Source of the DNA: Bordetella bronchialis
GTDB lineage: Bacteria > Pseudomonadota > Gammaproteobacteria > Burkholderiales > Burkholderiaceae_B
Assembly: GCF_001676705.1 (NCBI RefSeq)
Contig: NZ_CP016170.1
Location: forward strand, 4,030,001-4,094,000
DNA: 64,000 bases
Direction of reading: 5' to 3'
Shown here one piece after another: positions 1 through 8,911 of this stretch (position 1 is the stretch's first letter; each line of letters begins with the position of its first letter). The position numbers and the translations under genes are program-made. Below the pieces are notes generated by a model, which was not told the origin of the DNA, did not search any database, and was given only the letters and a program-made list of their open reading frames with translations.

Positions 1-899
1 ATGGGGCGGTAGTAATTGCGGCCGATCAGGTCCTGCGCCTCTTCCGAGTACAGGTGCTCCAGATAGGCTTGCGCCACCTCGCGCGTGCCTTTGCGATCGA
101 CATTCTTGTCGACCACCGCCACGGAGGGCTCGCACAGCACGCTCAGGCTGGGAACGACCAGGTCCAGCTGGCCCTCGCCGAATTCCTTCAAGGCCAGGAA
201 GGCGTCGTTTTCCCAGGAAATCAGCACATCGCCGACACCGCGCTGCGCGAAGGTAATCGTCGATCCCCGCGCGCCCGAATCCAGCACGGGCACATTGCGG
301 TACAGCTTTTCGATGAAGTCCCTGGCGCCGGCATCGCCCGACTTGCGGCGCGCATGCTCCCACGCCGCCAGGTAGTTCCAGCGCGCGCCGGCCGAGGTCT
401 TGGGGTTGGGGGTAATGACGGACACGCCCGGCTTGACCAGGTCGTCCCAACCCTTGATGCCCTTCGGGTTGCCCTTGCGCACGACCAGGATGATGGTCGA
501 GGTATAAGGCGAGGAATTGCCAGGCAGCCGGCTCTCCCAGCCCGGGCGTACCAGCCCGCCGTGGGTGACCAGCGCTTCCACATCGGGAGCCAGCCCCAGC
601 GTGACCACATCGGCGTCCACGCCATCGATCACGCTGCGCGCCTGCTTGCTCGAGCCGCCATGCGAATTGCGGATGACGATGTCCTGCCCGGTCCTGGCCT
701 TCCAGAACCTGGCGAACAAGGGGTTGTACTGGGCATAGAGCTCGCGCGTCGGGTCGTAGGATACGTTCAACAGTTCCAGGGGGCGCGCCTGCGCGCGCGC
801 CGCCGGCGCCAGCTGCGTCAAGCCGACGCAGGCGGACGCGACACCGAGCGACCGTTTAAGGAAGTCCCGTCTCTGCTTGCCATGCGCCATGCTGTCCAT
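1..899 (-). CDS. sbp: Periplasmic sulfate-binding protein (partial, 3' end outside window)
   Basis: Substrate-binding protein of a sulfate/thiosulfate ABC importer, acting in the periplasm to feed cysteine synthesis. Translating the minus strand gives an N-terminus with a KQRRDFLK motif followed by a hydrophobic stretch and an A-x-A cleavage site (ARAQA), so export may be by the Tat route. The mature start, [15 protein letters not shown], is typical of the Sbp/CysP family. The window ends at [14 protein letters not shown], close to the family C-terminus, so only a short tail is missing. Two ATGs (899 and 890) are possible; 899 has GGA almost abutting it, and 890 has GGA at a better distance. 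The symbol sbp rather than cysP is a family-level choice. An AT-rich palindrome lies about 110 bp upstream. Confidence 0.9.
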   Translation of the reverse strand, partial: MDSMAHGKQRRDFLKRSLGVASACVGLTQLAPAARAQARPLELLNVSYDPTRELYAQYNPLFARFWKARTGQDIVIRNSHGGSSKQARSVIDGVDADVVTLGLAPDVEALVTHGGLVRPGWESRLPGNSSPYTSTIILVVRKGNPKGIKGWDDLVKPGVSVITPNPKTSAGARWNYLAAWEHARRKSGDAGARDFIEKLYRNVPVLDSGARGSTITFAQRGVGDVLISWENDAFLALKEFGEGQLDLVVPSLSVLCEPSVAVVDKNVDRKGTREVAQAYLEHLYSEEAQDLIGRNYYRP

Positions 900-1006
900 T
901 CCGCGATAGGTGCCCATCGGGCGTTATTGATGTGATCGCACGGCCGCCGTACAAGGCGCCGTGACGAAGCGGCATTGTGGAGCGTGGGTGCGGTGCATCA
1001 AACGAA

Positions 1007-1026
1007 AATATGCTTGTTTGCATATT
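1007..1026. promoter_or_regulatory. AT-rich palindrome upstream of sbp
   Basis: AATATGCTTGTTTGCATATT is a perfect 7-6-7 inverted repeat in an otherwise GC-rich gap between sbp and the peroxiredoxin gene. It lies 108 bp upstream of the sbp start and beyond the peroxiredoxin terminator, so it most likely serves sbp. A sulfur-responsive LysR-type activator such as CysB is a natural candidate because of the gene it precedes, but that is inference. Confidence 0.5.
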
Positions 1027-1055
1027 CCCGGGATGAAGGCCCTGCATGGACAGGC

Positions 1056-1084
1056 AAAAAAAACCCCCGGGGCCACCGGGGGTT
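1056..1084 (-). terminator. Rho-independent terminator of the peroxiredoxin gene
   Basis: A 9-bp stem (AACCCCCGG / CCGGGGGTT) with a 5-nt loop is followed on the minus strand by an uninterrupted run of T. It lies 26 bp past the peroxiredoxin stop codon. Confidence 0.9.
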
Positions 1085-1109
1085 CGCGCCAGGCGCTTGG
1101 CCGGCCCGT

Positions 1110-1751
1110 TTATTTGTTCGGCTGGGGCGTGATGCGCAGGTAGGGGCGCACCGCCTTGTAGCCCTTGGGGAATTTCTGCTTGATCACGTCCTCGTCCTTC
1201 AGCGACGGCACGATGATCACGTCGTCGCCGTCCTGCCAGTTCACCGGCGTGGCCACGCTGTGGCTGTCGGTCAGCTGCAGCGAATCGATGACGCGCAGGA
1301 TCTCGTTGAAATTGCGGCCCGTGCTGGCGGGATAGGTGATGATCAGCCGCACCTTCTTGGCCGGGTCGATAATGAACACCGAACGCACCGTCGCGGTGAC
1401 GCTGGCATTCGGATGGATCATGTCGTAGAGCTCGGACACCTTGCGGTCTTCGTCCGCCAGGATGGGGAAATTGACCGTGGTGCCCTGGGTGTCGTTGATA
1501 TCGTCGATCCACTTGGTATGCGAGTCGACCGGGTCCACGGACAGCGCCAGCACTTTCACATTGCGCTTGGCGAATTCATCCGCCAGCTTGGCGGTGTAGC
1601 CGAGCTCGGTGGTGCACACGGGCGTGAAATCCGCCGGGTGCGAGAAAAGAACGCCCCAACTGTTGCCCAGATACTCATGAAAACGGATGGGGCCGACAGA
1701 GGATTTTTGTTCGAAATCGGGGGCTTCATCGCCCAAACGTAGTTGTCCCAT
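1110..1751 (-). CDS. 1-Cys peroxiredoxin (Prx6 type)
   Basis: Thiol peroxidase of the AhpC/TSA superfamily, reducing H2O2 and organic hydroperoxides in the cytoplasm. The 213-residue product has the peroxidatic motif HPADFTPVCTTELG near residues 37-50 and a long C-terminal domain with the NFNEILRVIDSLQLTD segment typical of the Prx6 subfamily. No second conserved resolving cysteine is evident. The ATG at 1751 is preceded by AGGA six bases upstream; the in-frame extension to 1925 lacks peroxiredoxin character. It is a single-gene unit with its own strong terminator. Confidence 0.93.
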   Translation of the reverse strand: MGQLRLGDEAPDFEQKSSVGPIRFHEYLGNSWGVLFSHPADFTPVCTTELGYTAKLADEFAKRNVKVLALSVDPVDSHTKWIDDINDTQGTTVNFPILADEDRKVSELYDMIHPNASVTATVRSVFIIDPAKKVRLIITYPASTGRNFNEILRVIDSLQLTDSHSVATPVNWQDGDDVIIVPSLKDEDVIKQKFPKGYKAVRPYLRITPQPNK

Positions 1752-1897
1752 ACTCGATCCTATCTCCAGAGAAAGTAAACGCCGGGTCGCGTGCGGCGAG
1801 CCGGCGGGCAAGCGGGAGGGCGCACCTGTCCCGACGGGGCCCGTGCCGCCATTCTTGCACCAAACCGCGGCAGGCAAAAGTCCCGATCCGCATAAGG

Positions 1898-3742
1898 TTA
1901 TGCAATATCCGAGTATTTGGCGCAAGTATCGGTAACGACCCCCGCCTGGACCGCGGCGGACAGCGCGGCGGCGCGAGGCAGGATATGCGCGCCATAGAAA
2001 ATCGCCGTTGCCAGCTTATTGCGCAGGAAATCCGGCGACCACTCCGTCGGGGAATTGCCGGCGTCTTGCAGGTGCCGATGGCAGGCCACCGCCGCCCGGG
2101 CCATCTGCCATCCCGCCGCCAGTACGCCGGTGAGCATCAGGAAAGGCACGCTGCCGGCGAACACCGCGCGGACGTTGCCCATGCCCGTGCGGGCCATGAA
2201 CTCCAGCGCCTGCTGCTGCGCCTGCATGGCCTGCGCCAGATTGACCCGCATCAGCGCCAGGCCCGCCGCGTCCGGGGCGGACGCTGTCGCTTCCGCCTGC
2301 TGCAGGGCATCCAGGGTTTCCCGCATGGCCTGCAGCAGATGGCGCGCGGTGGCGCCGCCGTCGCGCAGCAGCTTGCGGCCGATCAGGTCGTTGGCCTGGA
2401 TGGCGGTGGTGCCTTCATAGATGGGCAGGATGCGGGCGTCGCGGTAGTGCTGCGCCGCGCCGGTTTCCTCGATATAGCCCATGCCGCCATGCACCTGCAC
2501 CCCCAGGGAGGCGACCTCCACGGCGGATTCGGTGCAGAAACCCTTGACGACAGGCACCATGAATTCGTAGAAGGCCCGGTTCCTGTCCCGCGTTTCCGCA
2601 TCGGGATGATGGCCGGCCAGGTCGAAGGCGGCGGCGGTGACGCTGGACAGGGCGCGGCCGCCTTCGGTCAGCGCGCGCATGGTCAGCAGCATGCGCTGTA
2701 CGTCGGGATGATGGGCGATGGTCACCGGCCCTTTCGATCCTTCCACCGCACGTCCCTGGACGCGCTCGCGCGCATAGGCCACCGCCTGCTGCGTGGCGCG
2801 TTCGGCCACGGCCACGCCCTGTTGCCCGACCGCGTAGCGGGCCGCGTTCATCATGATGAACATGTACTCCAGACCGCGGTTTTCCTCGCCGACCAAGTGG
2901 CCCACCGCGCCGGCGCCGACCTCGCCCTTGCCATCGCCGTAGATCAATACGGCGGTGGGGCTGCCGTGGATACCCAGCTTGTCTTCCAGGGAAGCGCACC
3001 AGACATCGTTGCGCGCGCCCGGCGCACCGTCGGCCGTGGGCAGGTACTTGGGGACGACGAACAGCGATATGCCCTTGACCCCGGCCGGCGCGTCCGGCGT
3101 GCGGGCAAGCACGAGATGGACGATGTTCTCGGCCATATCGTGTTCGCCGTAAGTGATGAAGATCTTTTGTCCGCTCAGCCGGTAGGTGCCATCCTGTTGG
3201 GGGACCGCCCGCATGGCGACCTGGGCCAGGTCCGAACCGGCCTGCGGTTCGGTCAGGTTCATGGTGCCGGTCCACTTGCCCGCCACCAGATTGGGTACAT
3301 AGGTCTCGCGCAGGGCCTCGCTTCCCACCGCCAGCAGGGCTTCGATGACCCCGTCGGTCAGCAGCGGGCACAGCGAGAACGCCAGGCAGGCCGAGTTGAT
3401 GTTTTCGTTCGCGACCGCCGCCACCAGCTTGGGCAGCCCCTGTCCACCCCAGGCGGGCGGATGCAGCAGGCCTTGCCACCCTGCCTGCGCATAGGCGCGA
3501 AAGGTCTCGGCATAGCCAGGAGGCGTCGTCACCGTGCCATCGCGCCAGCTGGCCGGCCGGCGGTCGCCGGCGCGGTTGAGCGGCGCGATGGCCTGCTCCA
3601 CGAAGCGCGCGTTCTCGCGCAGCACGGCATCGACCAGATCCGGCGTGGCTTCCTCGTAACCCGGAAGCGCCAGCACGCCGTCCAGGCCGGCCAGTTCCTT
3701 GAGCGTGAAGCGGATATCCGCCAGCGGTACGTGATAGCTCAT
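1898..3742 (-). CDS. Acyl-CoA dehydrogenase, long form with C-terminal extension
   Basis: FAD-dependent acyl-CoA dehydrogenase of 614 residues, longer than the roughly 380-residue short-chain enzymes. It resembles the AcdA/DmdC-like forms that have an extra N-terminal segment and a C-terminal helical extension. Visible motifs are MNLTEPQAGSDLAQV (FAD/substrate region), GGMGYIEETGAAQHYRDARI and YEGTTAIQANDLIGRKLLRD (C-terminal catalytic domain). The ATG at 3742 has AGGAG six bases upstream, so the longer frame from 3778 is not used. It lies just downstream of etfB-etfA, its probable electron acceptor. The actual acyl-CoA substrate cannot be told from sequence. Confidence 0.9.
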   Translation of the reverse strand: MSYHVPLADIRFTLKELAGLDGVLALPGYEEATPDLVDAVLRENARFVEQAIAPLNRAGDRRPASWRDGTVTTPPGYAETFRAYAQAGWQGLLHPPAWGGQGLPKLVAAVANENINSACLAFSLCPLLTDGVIEALLAVGSEALRETYVPNLVAGKWTGTMNLTEPQAGSDLAQVAMRAVPQQDGTYRLSGQKIFITYGEHDMAENIVHLVLARTPDAPAGVKGISLFVVPKYLPTADGAPGARNDVWCASLEDKLGIHGSPTAVLIYGDGKGEVGAGAVGHLVGEENRGLEYMFIMMNAARYAVGQQGVAVAERATQQAVAYARERVQGRAVEGSKGPVTIAHHPDVQRMLLTMRALTEGGRALSSVTAAAFDLAGHHPDAETRDRNRAFYEFMVPVVKGFCTESAVEVASLGVQVHGGMGYIEETGAAQHYRDARILPIYEGTTAIQANDLIGRKLLRDGGATARHLLQAMRETLDALQQAEATASAPDAAGLALMRVNLAQAMQAQQQALEFMARTGMGNVRAVFAGSVPFLMLTGVLAAGWQMARAAVACHRHLQDAGNSPTEWSPDFLRNKLATAIFYGAHILPRAAALSAAVQAGVVTDTCAKYSDIA

Positions 3743-3780
3743 GTCGTCTCCTGATACCCCAGTACGGCCTGGCCGCAAGC

Positions 3781-3809
3781 AAAACGGCCGTCCACCAGGA
3801 CGGCCGTTT
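3781..3809 (-). terminator. Terminator after etfA
   Basis: A perfect 12-bp stem (AAACGGCCGTCC / GGACGGCCGTTT) with a 4-nt ACCA loop and a short T run on the minus strand. It separates etfBA from the downstream acyl-CoA dehydrogenase gene, which may therefore depend partly on its own promoter or on read-through. Confidence 0.85.
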
Positions 3810-3859
3810 CCCGTGCGCGCGGCGGACCGCGATGCGCCTTGGTTTTTCTATATTAAAGC

Positions 3860-4789
3860 TTAAAGCGCCTTGACCAGCTCGGGCACCACGGTGAACAGAT
3901 CGCCCACCAGGCCGTAATCCGCCACGCCGAAAATCGGCGCTTCGGCGTCCTTGTTGATCGCCACGATCACCTTGGAATCCTTCATGCCGGCCAGGTGCTG
4001 GATGGCGCCGGAAATCCCGACGGCGACGTACAGCTGCGGCGCGACGATCTTGCCGGTCTGCCCGACCTGCCAATCGTTCGGCGCATAGCCGGCATCGACC
4101 GCGGCGCGCGAAGCGCCCAGGGCCGCGCCCAGCTTGTCGGCCAGCGGGTCGAGGATCTTGAAGTTTTCCGCGCTGCCCATGCCGCGGCCGCCCGAGACGA
4201 CGGCGCGCGCGCCGGCCAGCTCGGGACGATCGCTCTTGGCCAGCTCGCGCCCGACGAAGGACGACAAGCCGCTATCGGCCACGGGCGTGGCGTTTTCCAC
4301 CTGGGCCGAGCCGCCTTGCGCCGCCGCGGCATCGAAGGCGGTGGTGCGCACCGTGATGACCTTGACCGGATCGGCCGACTGCACGGTGGCAATGGCGTTG
4401 CCCGCGTAGATGGGGCGTTCGAAGGTATCCGGCGACACGACGGCCGAGATATCGGAAATCTGCGCGACGTCCAGCTTGGCGGCCACCCGCGGCGCGATAT
4501 TCTTGCCCGAGGCCGTGGCCGGGAACAGGATATGGCTGTAGTCCTGCGCCACGGCCAGCACCTGTGCGGCGACGTTTTCCGCCAGGCCGTCGGCCAGGTG
4601 CGGCGCATCGGCCAGCAGGACCTTGGACACGCCGGCGATCCCCGCGGCCTGCTGCGCGACGGCTTGCGCGCCGCCGCCGGCCACCAGCACGTGCACGTCG
4701 CCGCCCAGCTTGGCGGCGGCCGCCACGGTGTTCAGCGTGGCGCCCTTCAACTGGGCGTTATCGTGTTCGGCAATAACCAGGATCGTCAT
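3860..4789 (-). CDS. etfA: Electron transfer flavoprotein alpha subunit
   Basis: Large FAD-carrying subunit of the ETF heterodimer that moves electrons from acyl-CoA dehydrogenases to ETF-ubiquinone oxidoreductase. The 309-residue product has the N-terminal ETF fold ([16 protein letters not shown]) and the C-terminal FAD-binding block with [32 protein letters not shown] and [13 protein letters not shown]. The start codon is one base past the etfB stop, so the two are translationally coupled. A strong terminator follows. Confidence 0.97.
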   Translation of the reverse strand: MTILVIAEHDNAQLKGATLNTVAAAAKLGGDVHVLVAGGGAQAVAQQAAGIAGVSKVLLADAPHLADGLAENVAAQVLAVAQDYSHILFPATASGKNIAPRVAAKLDVAQISDISAVVSPDTFERPIYAGNAIATVQSADPVKVITVRTTAFDAAAAQGGSAQVENATPVADSGLSSFVGRELAKSDRPELAGARAVVSGGRGMGSAENFKILDPLADKLGAALGASRAAVDAGYAPNDWQVGQTGKIVAPQLYVAVGISGAIQHLAGMKDSKVIVAINKDAEAPIFGVADYGLVGDLFTVVPELVKAL

Positions 4790-4790
4790 C

Positions 4791-5540
4791 TCAAACCACC
4801 TTCGCTTCGTTCTTCAGTTTGTCCACCAGCGCCGCCACGTCGGGCACCTTGATGCCGGCCTTGCGCGCGGGCGGCTCGGTGACCTTCAGCGTTTTCAGGC
4901 GCGGCGCCGGATCGACGCCCAGGTCCTGCGGCGTGACGGTATCCAGCGTCTTTTTCTTGGCCTTCATGATGTTGGGCAGCGTGACGTAGCGCGGCTCGTT
5001 CAGGCGCAAGTCGGTGGTGACGATGGCGGGCAGCTTCAGCGCGACCGTTTCCAGGCCACCATCGACTTCGCGCGTGACGGTGGCCTTGCCGTCGGCGATC
5101 TCGACCTTGTTCGCGAAAGTGGCTTGCGGCCAGTCCAGCAGCGCGGCCAGCATCTGGCCGGTCTGGTTGGCATCGTCGTCGATGGCCTGCTTGCCCAGGA
5201 TGACCAGCTGGGGCTGTTCCTTGTCCACCAGGGCCTTCAGGAGCTTGGCCACCGCCAGGGGCTGCAGTTCGGCGTCCGTCTGCACCAGGATGCCGCGGTC
5301 GGCGCCGATCGCCATGGCCGTGCGCAGCGTTTCCTGGCATTGCGTGACGCCGCACGATACGGCGACGACTTCGCTTACCGTGCCCTTTTCCTTGAGCCGC
5401 GTGGCCTCTTCCACGGCGATTTCATCGAACGGGTTCATCGACATTTTGACGTTGGCGATGTCGACGCCCGTTTGATCGGATTTGACGCGCACCTTGACGT
5501 TGTAGTCAACGACGCGTTTGACCGGTACCAAGACCTTCAT
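4791..5540 (-). CDS. etfB: Electron transfer flavoprotein beta subunit
   Basis: AMP-binding small subunit of ETF, 249 residues, the usual family length. It opens with [20 protein letters not shown] and contains the ETF-beta signature region [19 protein letters not shown] (here [15 protein letters not shown]) and [20 protein letters not shown]. The ATG at 5540 has GGAGG seven bases upstream on the minus strand; the frame extends further upstream only by chance. TAGAAT about 75 bp upstream could be a -10 element. First gene of the etfBA unit. Confidence 0.97.
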   Translation of the reverse strand: MKVLVPVKRVVDYNVKVRVKSDQTGVDIANVKMSMNPFDEIAVEEATRLKEKGTVSEVVAVSCGVTQCQETLRTAMAIGADRGILVQTDAELQPLAVAKLLKALVDKEQPQLVILGKQAIDDDANQTGQMLAALLDWPQATFANKVEIADGKATVTREVDGGLETVALKLPAIVTTDLRLNEPRYVTLPNIMKAKKKTLDTVTPQDLGVDPAPRLKTLKVTEPPARKAGIKVPDVAALVDKLKNEAKVV

Positions 5541-5672
5541 CCAGCAGCCTCCACAGATGATCGAATAATTGACGCCGCGCGAAGCCCGCGGCGGTGGGGA
5601 ATCGCCTGATTCTACAACCTCGGGGCGCGCGGCGCCCCGCGGGCATTTCACGTGGCGGAAACCCGGGCTGCC

Positions 5673-6596
5673 CTACAGGCGCGCCAGCTCGCGGATGTGC
5701 GCCACGGCGCTGCGGCCCAGCGCGGACAGGTTGTAGCCGCCCTCCAGCATGCTGACGACACGGCCGCCGGCATGGCGGTCGGCCACCTGCATGAGCTGGC
5801 GGGTGATCCAGGCGTAGTCGGCCTCGACCAGTCCCAACTGGCCCAGGTCGTCCTCGCGATGGGCATCGAAACCCGCGGAGACCAGGATCATTTCGGGCCG
5901 ATGCGCATCCAGCCGGGGCAGCCAGATCCGCGAGACGATTTCGCGCACCTCGGCGCCGCCGCTGTAGGCGGGGACAGGCACGTTGACCATATTGTCGCCG
6001 CGCGCCGTCTCGCCGCTATGGGGATAGAAGGGATGCTGGAAGATCCCGCACATCAGGACCCGCCGATCGCCGGCGAAGATGTCTTCCGTGCCGTTGCCGT
6101 GATGCACGTCGAAGTCCACGATGGCCACCCGCTGCAGGCCGTGGCGAGCCATGGCGTGATGCGCGGCGACGGCCACGTTATTGAACAGGCAGAACCCCAT
6201 GGCCCGGTCGCGGCAGGCATGATGGCCGGGCGGGCGGACGGCGCAGAACGCGGTGGGCGCTTCGCCGGCCATGATGGCGTCCACCGCCTGCACGCCGGCG
6301 CCGGCGGCGTGCAGCGCCGCGTCGTAGGTGTGCGGGTTCATCAGCGTATCGGCGTCCAGCGAGCGGTAGCCGGCCGCGGGGATGCCCGCCGCCAGGCTGT
6401 CGACGTAGGCGGCATCGTGGGCGCGCAGCAGGGCCTCGCGGGAGACCGCCGTGGCCTCGCGCGTGTCCAGGTACGGCATGATGCCGCTGGCCAGCAGCTG
6501 GTCCGAGATGGCATCGAGTCTCTGCGGACATTCGGGATGCCACTCGCCCATTTCATGCAGCCTGCAGGACGGGTGGGTAAGATACAGGGTCTCCAT
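5673..6596 (-). CDS. Histone deacetylase family (AcuC/HDAC-like) amidohydrolase
   Basis: Zinc-dependent deacetylase of the arginase/deacetylase superfamily, 307 residues, cytoplasmic. Active-site motifs are RPPGHHA, the zinc-binding DFDVHHGNGT, SAGFDAH and the C-terminal LEGGYN tyrosine. In bacteria such enzymes act on acetylpolyamines, acetyl-lysine or other amides; the substrate cannot be assigned. The start METLYLTHPSC matches the family N-terminus. A GTG at 6623 is in frame but would overlap the divergent mltB start. No clear Shine-Dalgarno sequence precedes the ATG. Confidence 0.88.
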   Translation of the reverse strand: METLYLTHPSCRLHEMGEWHPECPQRLDAISDQLLASGIMPYLDTREATAVSREALLRAHDAAYVDSLAAGIPAAGYRSLDADTLMNPHTYDAALHAAGAGVQAVDAIMAGEAPTAFCAVRPPGHHACRDRAMGFCLFNNVAVAAHHAMARHGLQRVAIVDFDVHHGNGTEDIFAGDRRVLMCGIFQHPFYPHSGETARGDNMVNVPVPAYSGGAEVREIVSRIWLPRLDAHRPEMILVSAGFDAHREDDLGQLGLVEADYAWITRQLMQVADRHAGGRVVSMLEGGYNLSALGRSAVAHIRELARL

Positions 6597-6605
6597 GGGA
6601 AGATT

Positions 6606-7853
6606 ATGTTCACCTGTCGGCACTTACTGCAACTCGTCCTGCTTACCGCCCTATTGACGGGCTGCTCCACCGCACAGAACCGCCCGGACCGCGCCGCCGG
6701 CACGGACCAGGCCCAGGCGCCCGCCGCCGTGGATGCCGCCACGCCGCGCATCCGCATCGGTCCGCCGCCCGACCAGGGCTCGGCGTCCACGATAGGCAGC
6801 GAAGGCGGCGCCGTGCCCGATGACCAGCAAATATCGGCCGTGGCGGCGCCCGACGGCCGCATGCGCGCCGACGTGCAGGCCTTCGTCCAACAGCTGGCCG
6901 CCGAACGCGGCCTTCCCGCGGACCGGCTGGCCAGCGCACTGGCCGGGGCCCGCTACAGCCCCACGGTCGCGCGCCTGATCGCCCCGCCGCCGGGACGCAA
7001 GATATCGCGCAGCTGGATCACCTACCGCGCGCGCGTCGTCGAGCCCAAGCGCATCGGCTGGGGCGTGGCGTTCTGGCAGGAGAATGCCGACGCGCTGAAC
7101 CAGGCGGCGCAGCGTTTCGGCGTGCCGCCGGCGATCATCGTCGGCATCATCGGCGTGGAAACCCTGTATGGCCGCAACATGGGCAGCTTCCGCGTGCTGG
7201 ACGCCCTGTCCACGCTGGCCTTCGACTACCCCGACCCCGCCAGGCCCGAGCGGGCGCAGATGTTCCGCTCGCAGCTGGCTGATTTCCTGACCCTGGTCAT
7301 GCAGGGCCGGCTGGACCTGGAAACGCTGGGATCCTATGCGGGCGCGATCGGCATGCCGCAGTTCATGCCGGGCAGCATCCTGCGCTACGCGCTGGACGGC
7401 GACGGCAGCGGCCACATCGACCTGGCCAACCATCCTCGCGATGCGATCCTGTCGGTGGGCAACTTCCTGGTGGAGCACGGCTGGGAACGCGGCCGGCCGG
7501 TATTCGCGCCGGTGGTCCTGCCCCCCGACGCGGGACGGCTGGTGGACGGCGGGCTCGCGCCCACCCGCACCTGGCCGCAATTGCAGGCCGCGGGCGCGAC
7601 CGTCTCGCCCACAGCCATGACCGTCGCCGACAATGGCTGGCAGCAAGGCATGCTGGGCGTGATAGACCTGCCCGAGGAAGCCGCCGGCACGGCCGAATAC
7701 CGCACCGCCACGGTGAATTTCTTCGCCCTGACGCAATACAACCACAGCTATTTCTACGCCACGTCGGTGGCGGACCTGGCCGCCGCCATCCAGGCGCGCA
7801 TGAACGCCGTGGCCGCGCGTCCGGATCAGCCGGACGCGCCCGTGCAAAGGTAG
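6606..7853 (+). CDS. mltB: Membrane-bound lytic murein transglycosylase B
   Basis: Outer-membrane lipoprotein that cleaves the MurNAc-GlcNAc bond of peptidoglycan to leave 1,6-anhydromuropeptides. The 415-residue product has a lipoprotein signal peptide ending in the lipobox LLTGC (Cys19), a low-complexity linker, and the SLT_2 catalytic domain with IIGVETLYGRNMG (catalytic Glu), GSYAGAIGMPQFMPGSI and DGDGSGHIDL. GGGA lies 6-9 bases before the ATG. It is divergent from the HDAC-like gene with only 9 bp between the start codons, so its promoter must lie inside that neighbour. Confidence 0.94.
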   Translation: MFTCRHLLQLVLLTALLTGCSTAQNRPDRAAGTDQAQAPAAVDAATPRIRIGPPPDQGSASTIGSEGGAVPDDQQISAVAAPDGRMRADVQAFVQQLAAERGLPADRLASALAGARYSPTVARLIAPPPGRKISRSWITYRARVVEPKRIGWGVAFWQENADALNQAAQRFGVPPAIIVGIIGVETLYGRNMGSFRVLDALSTLAFDYPDPARPERAQMFRSQLADFLTLVMQGRLDLETLGSYAGAIGMPQFMPGSILRYALDGDGSGHIDLANHPRDAILSVGNFLVEHGWERGRPVFAPVVLPPDAGRLVDGGLAPTRTWPQLQAAGATVSPTAMTVADNGWQQGMLGVIDLPEEAAGTAEYRTATVNFFALTQYNHSYFYATSVADLAAAIQARMNAVAARPDQPDAPVQR

Positions 7854-7874
7854 CAGCGGCCGGGCCACGGATGC

Positions 7875-7915
7875 GGGCGCACACGACGGCGGAACGCCGC
7901 CGCGGCGGTGCGCCC
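7875..7915. terminator. GC-rich hairpin between converging mltB and cysM
   Basis: Perfect 8-bp arms GGGCGCAC / GTGCGCCC enclose a 25-nt insert that itself holds a CGGCG-GAA-CGCCG hairpin. It sits in the 66-bp gap between two converging genes. There is no T run, so it is not a canonical intrinsic terminator; a shared 3'-end structure is the likely role. Confidence 0.4.
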
Positions 7916-7919
7916 CGCC

Positions 7920-8831
7920 TTAGTTGAACACGCCCGTGGAAAGGTAGCGGTCGCCCCGGTCGCAGACGATGAAGACGATGGTGGCGTTTTCCACGCGGGA
8001 CGCGACGCGCAAGGCGGCGATCAAGGCGCCGGCCGACGAGATCCCGGCGAAGATGCCCTCTTCCGCGGCCAGCCTGCGCGCCATGGCTTCGGCATCGGCC
8101 TGCTTGATGCTTTCGTAGCCGTCCACGCGGCTGCGATCGAAAATCGCCGGCAGATAGGCCTCCGGCCATTTGCGTATGCCGGGGATCTGCGAGCCTTCCT
8201 CCGGCTGGGCGCCGATGACCTGGATGGCGGGATTGCGCGACTTCAGGTAGGTGGACACGCCCATGATGGTGCCCGTCGTGCCCATCGCGCTGACAAAATG
8301 GGTGATGCCGCCTTCGGTCTGCGCCCAGAGTTCGGGCCCGGTACCTTCGATATGCGCGCGCGGGTTGTCCGGGTTGGCGAACTGGTCCAGGACCTTGCCC
8401 TTGCCTTCGCTTTGCATGGCCATGGCCAGATCGCGGGCGTACTCCATGCCGCCCTTGTCGGCCGGCGTCAGGATCAGCTCCGCGCCATACGCCGTCATGG
8501 CGGCACGGCGCTCCACCGACAGGTTGTCCGGCATGATAAGGACCATGCGATAGCCGCGCATGGCCGCCACCATGGCCAGCGCAATGCCGGTATTGCCGCT
8601 GGTGGCTTCGATGAGCGTATCGCCGGGCTTGATCTCGCCACGGGCTTCCGCATGGCGGATCATGGACAGGGCGGGACGGTCCTTGACCGAGCCGGCCGGG
8701 TTGTTGCCTTCCAGTTTGGCCAGGATCACGTTGCCGCGGGCGGCGCTGTCCGCGCCAGGGATGCGCTGCAGGCGGACCAGCGGCGTATTGCCGACGGTCT
8801 GCTCGACGGTGGGATAGGTGACGGTTTTCAT
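7920..8831 (-). CDS. cysM: Cysteine synthase B (O-acetylserine sulfhydrylase)
   Basis: PLP enzyme making cysteine (or S-sulfocysteine) from O-acetylserine and sulfide (or thiosulfate), 303 residues. The PLP lysine is K50 in NPAGSVKDR, the phosphate-binding loop is ATSGNTGIA, and GTTGTIMG and a C-terminal GDRYLSTGVF are typical of CysM rather than CysK. The start MKTVTYPTVEQTVGNTPLV matches the family. No Shine-Dalgarno sequence is visible; TATAGT lies 6 bases upstream of the ATG on the minus strand, so the leader is very short or translation starts differently. Confidence 0.95.
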   Translation of the reverse strand: MKTVTYPTVEQTVGNTPLVRLQRIPGADSAARGNVILAKLEGNNPAGSVKDRPALSMIRHAEARGEIKPGDTLIEATSGNTGIALAMVAAMRGYRMVLIMPDNLSVERRAAMTAYGAELILTPADKGGMEYARDLAMAMQSEGKGKVLDQFANPDNPRAHIEGTGPELWAQTEGGITHFVSAMGTTGTIMGVSTYLKSRNPAIQVIGAQPEEGSQIPGIRKWPEAYLPAIFDRSRVDGYESIKQADAEAMARRLAAEEGIFAGISSAGALIAALRVASRVENATIVFIVCDRGDRYLSTGVFN

Positions 8832-8911
8832 GCCGCAACTATAACTCCGTACCCCAGCGGCCGACGCGAAGGCCGCGTCGGCGCCAGGGACGTCAAGGGC
8901 AGCGGGAGGGA

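Noticed and set aside
1985..3754. 589-residue plus-strand frame opposite the acyl-CoA dehydrogenase
   Set aside because: Shadow frame; no family features, while the minus strand encodes a full dehydrogenase.
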